Below are positions 12,141-13,010 of a stretch of 13,010 nt of DNA, piece by piece. The stretch lies in contig DAOTXP010000278.1 of assembly GCA_034435275.1 (NCBI GenBank), forward strand, positions 1 through 13,010, given 5' to 3'. This stretch comes from JBFMCC01 sp034435275 (GTDB taxonomy: Bacteria > Chloroflexota > Anaerolineae > Anaerolineales > Villigracilaceae). Made by a program: the position numbers and the translations under genes. Positions within the stretch are counted from its first letter, which is position 1; every line of letters begins with the position of its first letter. The notes beneath the pieces are model-generated. The model was not told the origin of the DNA and did no database searches. It worked only from the letters and a program-made list of their open reading frames with translations.

Positions 12141-12232
12141 TGGCGGGGAGGGAGGGATTCGAACCCTCGGCTGAGTTTAACCCCAGCACTCACTTAGCAG
12201 GCGAGCCCAATCGGCCTCTCTGGCACCTCCCC
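12141..12232 (-). tRNA. tRNA-Ser (anticodon GCU)
   Basis: On the minus strand the acceptor GGGGAGG (from 12232) pairs with CCTCCCC, followed by discriminator G and an encoded CCA (12143-12141). The anticodon stem CTCGC/GTGAG holds the loop CTGCTAA, giving anticodon GCT. A long class II variable arm and the T arm GAGGG-TTCGAAT-CCCTC confirm a serine tRNA. It reads AGC/AGU codons and is probably cotranscribed with the upstream Ser tRNA 35 nt away. Confidence 0.95.
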
Positions 12233-12267
12233 GGGTGCGCTGTCTATTTTACCCGAAGAATGACGAG

Positions 12268-12352
12268 CGGAGGGAGTGGGATTCGAACCCACGTGGACTT
12301 GCGCCCAACATGTTTTCAAGACATGCGCCTTCAGCCGCTCGGCCATCCCTCC
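12268..12352 (-). tRNA. tRNA-Ser (anticodon UGA)
   Basis: On the minus strand the acceptor GGAGGGA (from 12352) pairs with TCCCTCC, with discriminator G at 12268. The anticodon stem CATGT/ACATG holds CTTGAAA, giving anticodon TGA. The variable arm and T arm GTGGG-TTCGAAT-CCCAC are intact. Unlike its neighbour, it has no encoded CCA (CTC follows), so the CCA must be added by the nucleotidyltransferase. Confidence 0.95.
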
Positions 12353-12377
12353 GGGCGCGAGGATTTTACCATAAACG

Positions 12378-12447
12378 GTTGGGGAATCAGAACGCTGACC
12401 ACATGCCTTTCAAAGCAGGCATTGAATGTTCTCCCTCGACCCTATTT
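12378..12447 (-). pseudogene. Degraded tRNA-Ala(UGC)-like remnant
   Basis: On the minus strand, an anticodon-arm-like stretch (CCTGCTTTGAAAGGCATG) and a T-arm-like GTCAGCGTTCTGATTCC resemble the 3' two-thirds of a tRNA-Ala(UGC). However, the anticodon loop is altered, the T-loop is broken and the acceptor does not pair. It lies just upstream of the two Ser tRNAs in the same orientation, so it may be a decayed member of the cluster. Chance similarity is not excluded. Confidence 0.35.
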
Positions 12448-12525
12448 GAGAGGCCCAAAATCCTTACTGTTTTGTAAGCCGGGCCAAAATTAACTGAATT
12501 GTAAAGATTATATGCCCGCCGGGTA

Positions 12526-12553
12526 TTGCATGGGAAAAGAGAAGAAATAGAAT
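12526..12553 (+). promoter_or_regulatory. Promoter of the orphan membrane protein gene
   Basis: TTGCAT (12526-12531), a 16-nt spacer and TAGAAT (12548-12553) lie 22 nt ahead of the ATG. The surrounding region is purine-rich and lower in GC than its neighbours. Confidence 0.6.
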
Positions 12554-12574
12554 ATTACTGAAGGAGATTTTTGT

Positions 12575-12937
12575 ATGGCGAAGATCTCTTCAAAGCAGGT
12601 AAAAAGACAGATCTACATCAATCCGATTCAGGGCCCGGTGGTCATCGTGCTGATCGGAACCTTTATATTTCTTTCTTTGTTTTCCGCCAGCACATACCAC
12701 GCCATTAGTACCGCACTGGAAACTTTGAATAACGCCCGCAACACCGCTTCTGAAAGTGGGCCTGTCTCGCTCGCCTCGGACCTGCAATATTGGAGTACTA
12801 ACTGCAGTCATGGCTGGTCCTCGGATGCGAAGTGTGACGGTATAGTATCAAGAGTCCAGCTCTGTTCGGAAAGCATCGCCTCAAAGTACTGTTCAGACTA
12901 TGCTGTCTACATGCAACAATTTCTGGATCAACCATAG
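12575..12937 (+). CDS. Orphan single-TM protein with four C-terminal cysteines, unknown function
   Basis: I do not recognise this 120-residue protein. A basic N-terminus (KxxxKQVKRQ) precedes one hydrophobic segment (about 21-39), followed by a polar domain containing four cysteines (C77, C87, C97, C106). With a cytoplasmic N-terminus, the Cys domain would face outside and could form two disulfides. A small soluble helix (about 42-58) follows the TM segment. The ATG has AAGGAG 8 nt upstream, its own promoter and a strong terminator 28 nt downstream, so it is a complete single-gene unit. Codon use is less GC-biased than the housekeeping genes, hinting at recent acquisition. Confidence 0.78.
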   Translation: MAKISSKQVKRQIYINPIQGPVVIVLIGTFIFLSLFSASTYHAISTALETLNNARNTASESGPVSLASDLQYWSTNCSHGWSSDAKCDGIVSRVQLCSESIASKYCSDYAVYMQQFLDQP

Positions 12938-12965
12938 ACGTCCGCAAAGTTTCTGAAATAGAGTG

Positions 12966-12997
12966 AAGTCTCCAAATCCAGGATTTGGAGACTTTTT
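12966..12997 (+). terminator. Terminator of the orphan membrane protein gene
   Basis: AAGTCTCCAAATC (12966-12978) and GATTTGGAGACTT (12982-12994) form a perfect 13-bp stem with a CAG loop, followed by TTTATTTC. Confidence 0.92.
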
Positions 12998-13010
12998 ATT
13001 TCGTCAGCCC

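Noticed and set aside
11994..12493. Open reading frames giving GREGFEPS-, GGRDSNPR- and GIRTHVDLRPTCFQD-like peptides
   Set aside because: These are antisense translations of the Ser tRNA genes and their 3' repeats, a well-known source of spurious proteins. No ribosome site or codon bias supports them.

Overview
This window looks like a chromosomal segment of an Anaerolineae-type Chloroflexota bacterium. The evidence for that is moderately high GC with a strong G/C third-position bias, several lipoproteins with long Pro/Thr-rich spacers, two lipoproteins ending in NBR1-type (FW) Ig-like domains, and at least two genes whose -10 box sits only 6 nt before the ATG (leaderless starts). The phylum call is an inference from style; there is no rRNA or marker protein phylogeny behind it.

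Layout. 1-297: the 5' end of an IS3-family transposase gene running off the left edge, then a gene-free patch that folds as one long imperfect palindrome. 298-757 (minus): a HicA toxin / short HicB antitoxin pair with its own terminator. 846-1409 (minus): a PadR-family repressor whose promoter is covered by a perfect 12+12 bp operator. 1591-2409 (plus): a degenerate 8-bp tandem array that contains the promoter of a leaderless type III pantothenate kinase (coaX), followed without a gap by a NodB-type polysaccharide deacetylase lipoprotein (to 3375). 3411-7355 (plus): promoter, a full T-box riboswitch with a UUC specifier, pheS and pheT. 7382-7719 (plus): a small two-TM protein with its own promoter. 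A bidirectional terminator follows.

7781-9146 (minus) holds two paralogous FW-domain lipoproteins, one with an 11-glycine linker. 9215-10540 (minus) is a lysine 2,3-aminomutase (kamA). Its promoter lies in a 202-bp divergent region shared with a plus-strand ureohydrolase (agmatinase/arginase family, 10743-11633) that is translationally coupled to a small GNAT-like acetyltransferase (11635-11916). 11920-12352 holds a strong terminator, two tandem 90-92 bp copies of 'tRNA-Ser 3' end plus terminator', and the intact minus-strand tRNA-Ser(GCU) and tRNA-Ser(UGA). A degraded tRNA-Ala-like remnant and an orphan single-TM protein with four cysteines (12575-12937) close the window.

Most genes are ordinary housekeeping (CoA synthesis, Phe-tRNA charging, Ser tRNAs) mixed with accessory genes (toxin-antitoxin, transposase, surface lipoproteins). 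I do not see a convincing new multi-gene system. The items most worth a second look are the tRNA-Ser 3'-end/terminator tandem repeats, the octamer array serving as the coaX promoter, the near-identical leaderless start motif at hicA and coaX, and the paired FW-domain lipoproteins with the slippage-prone poly-Gly tract.
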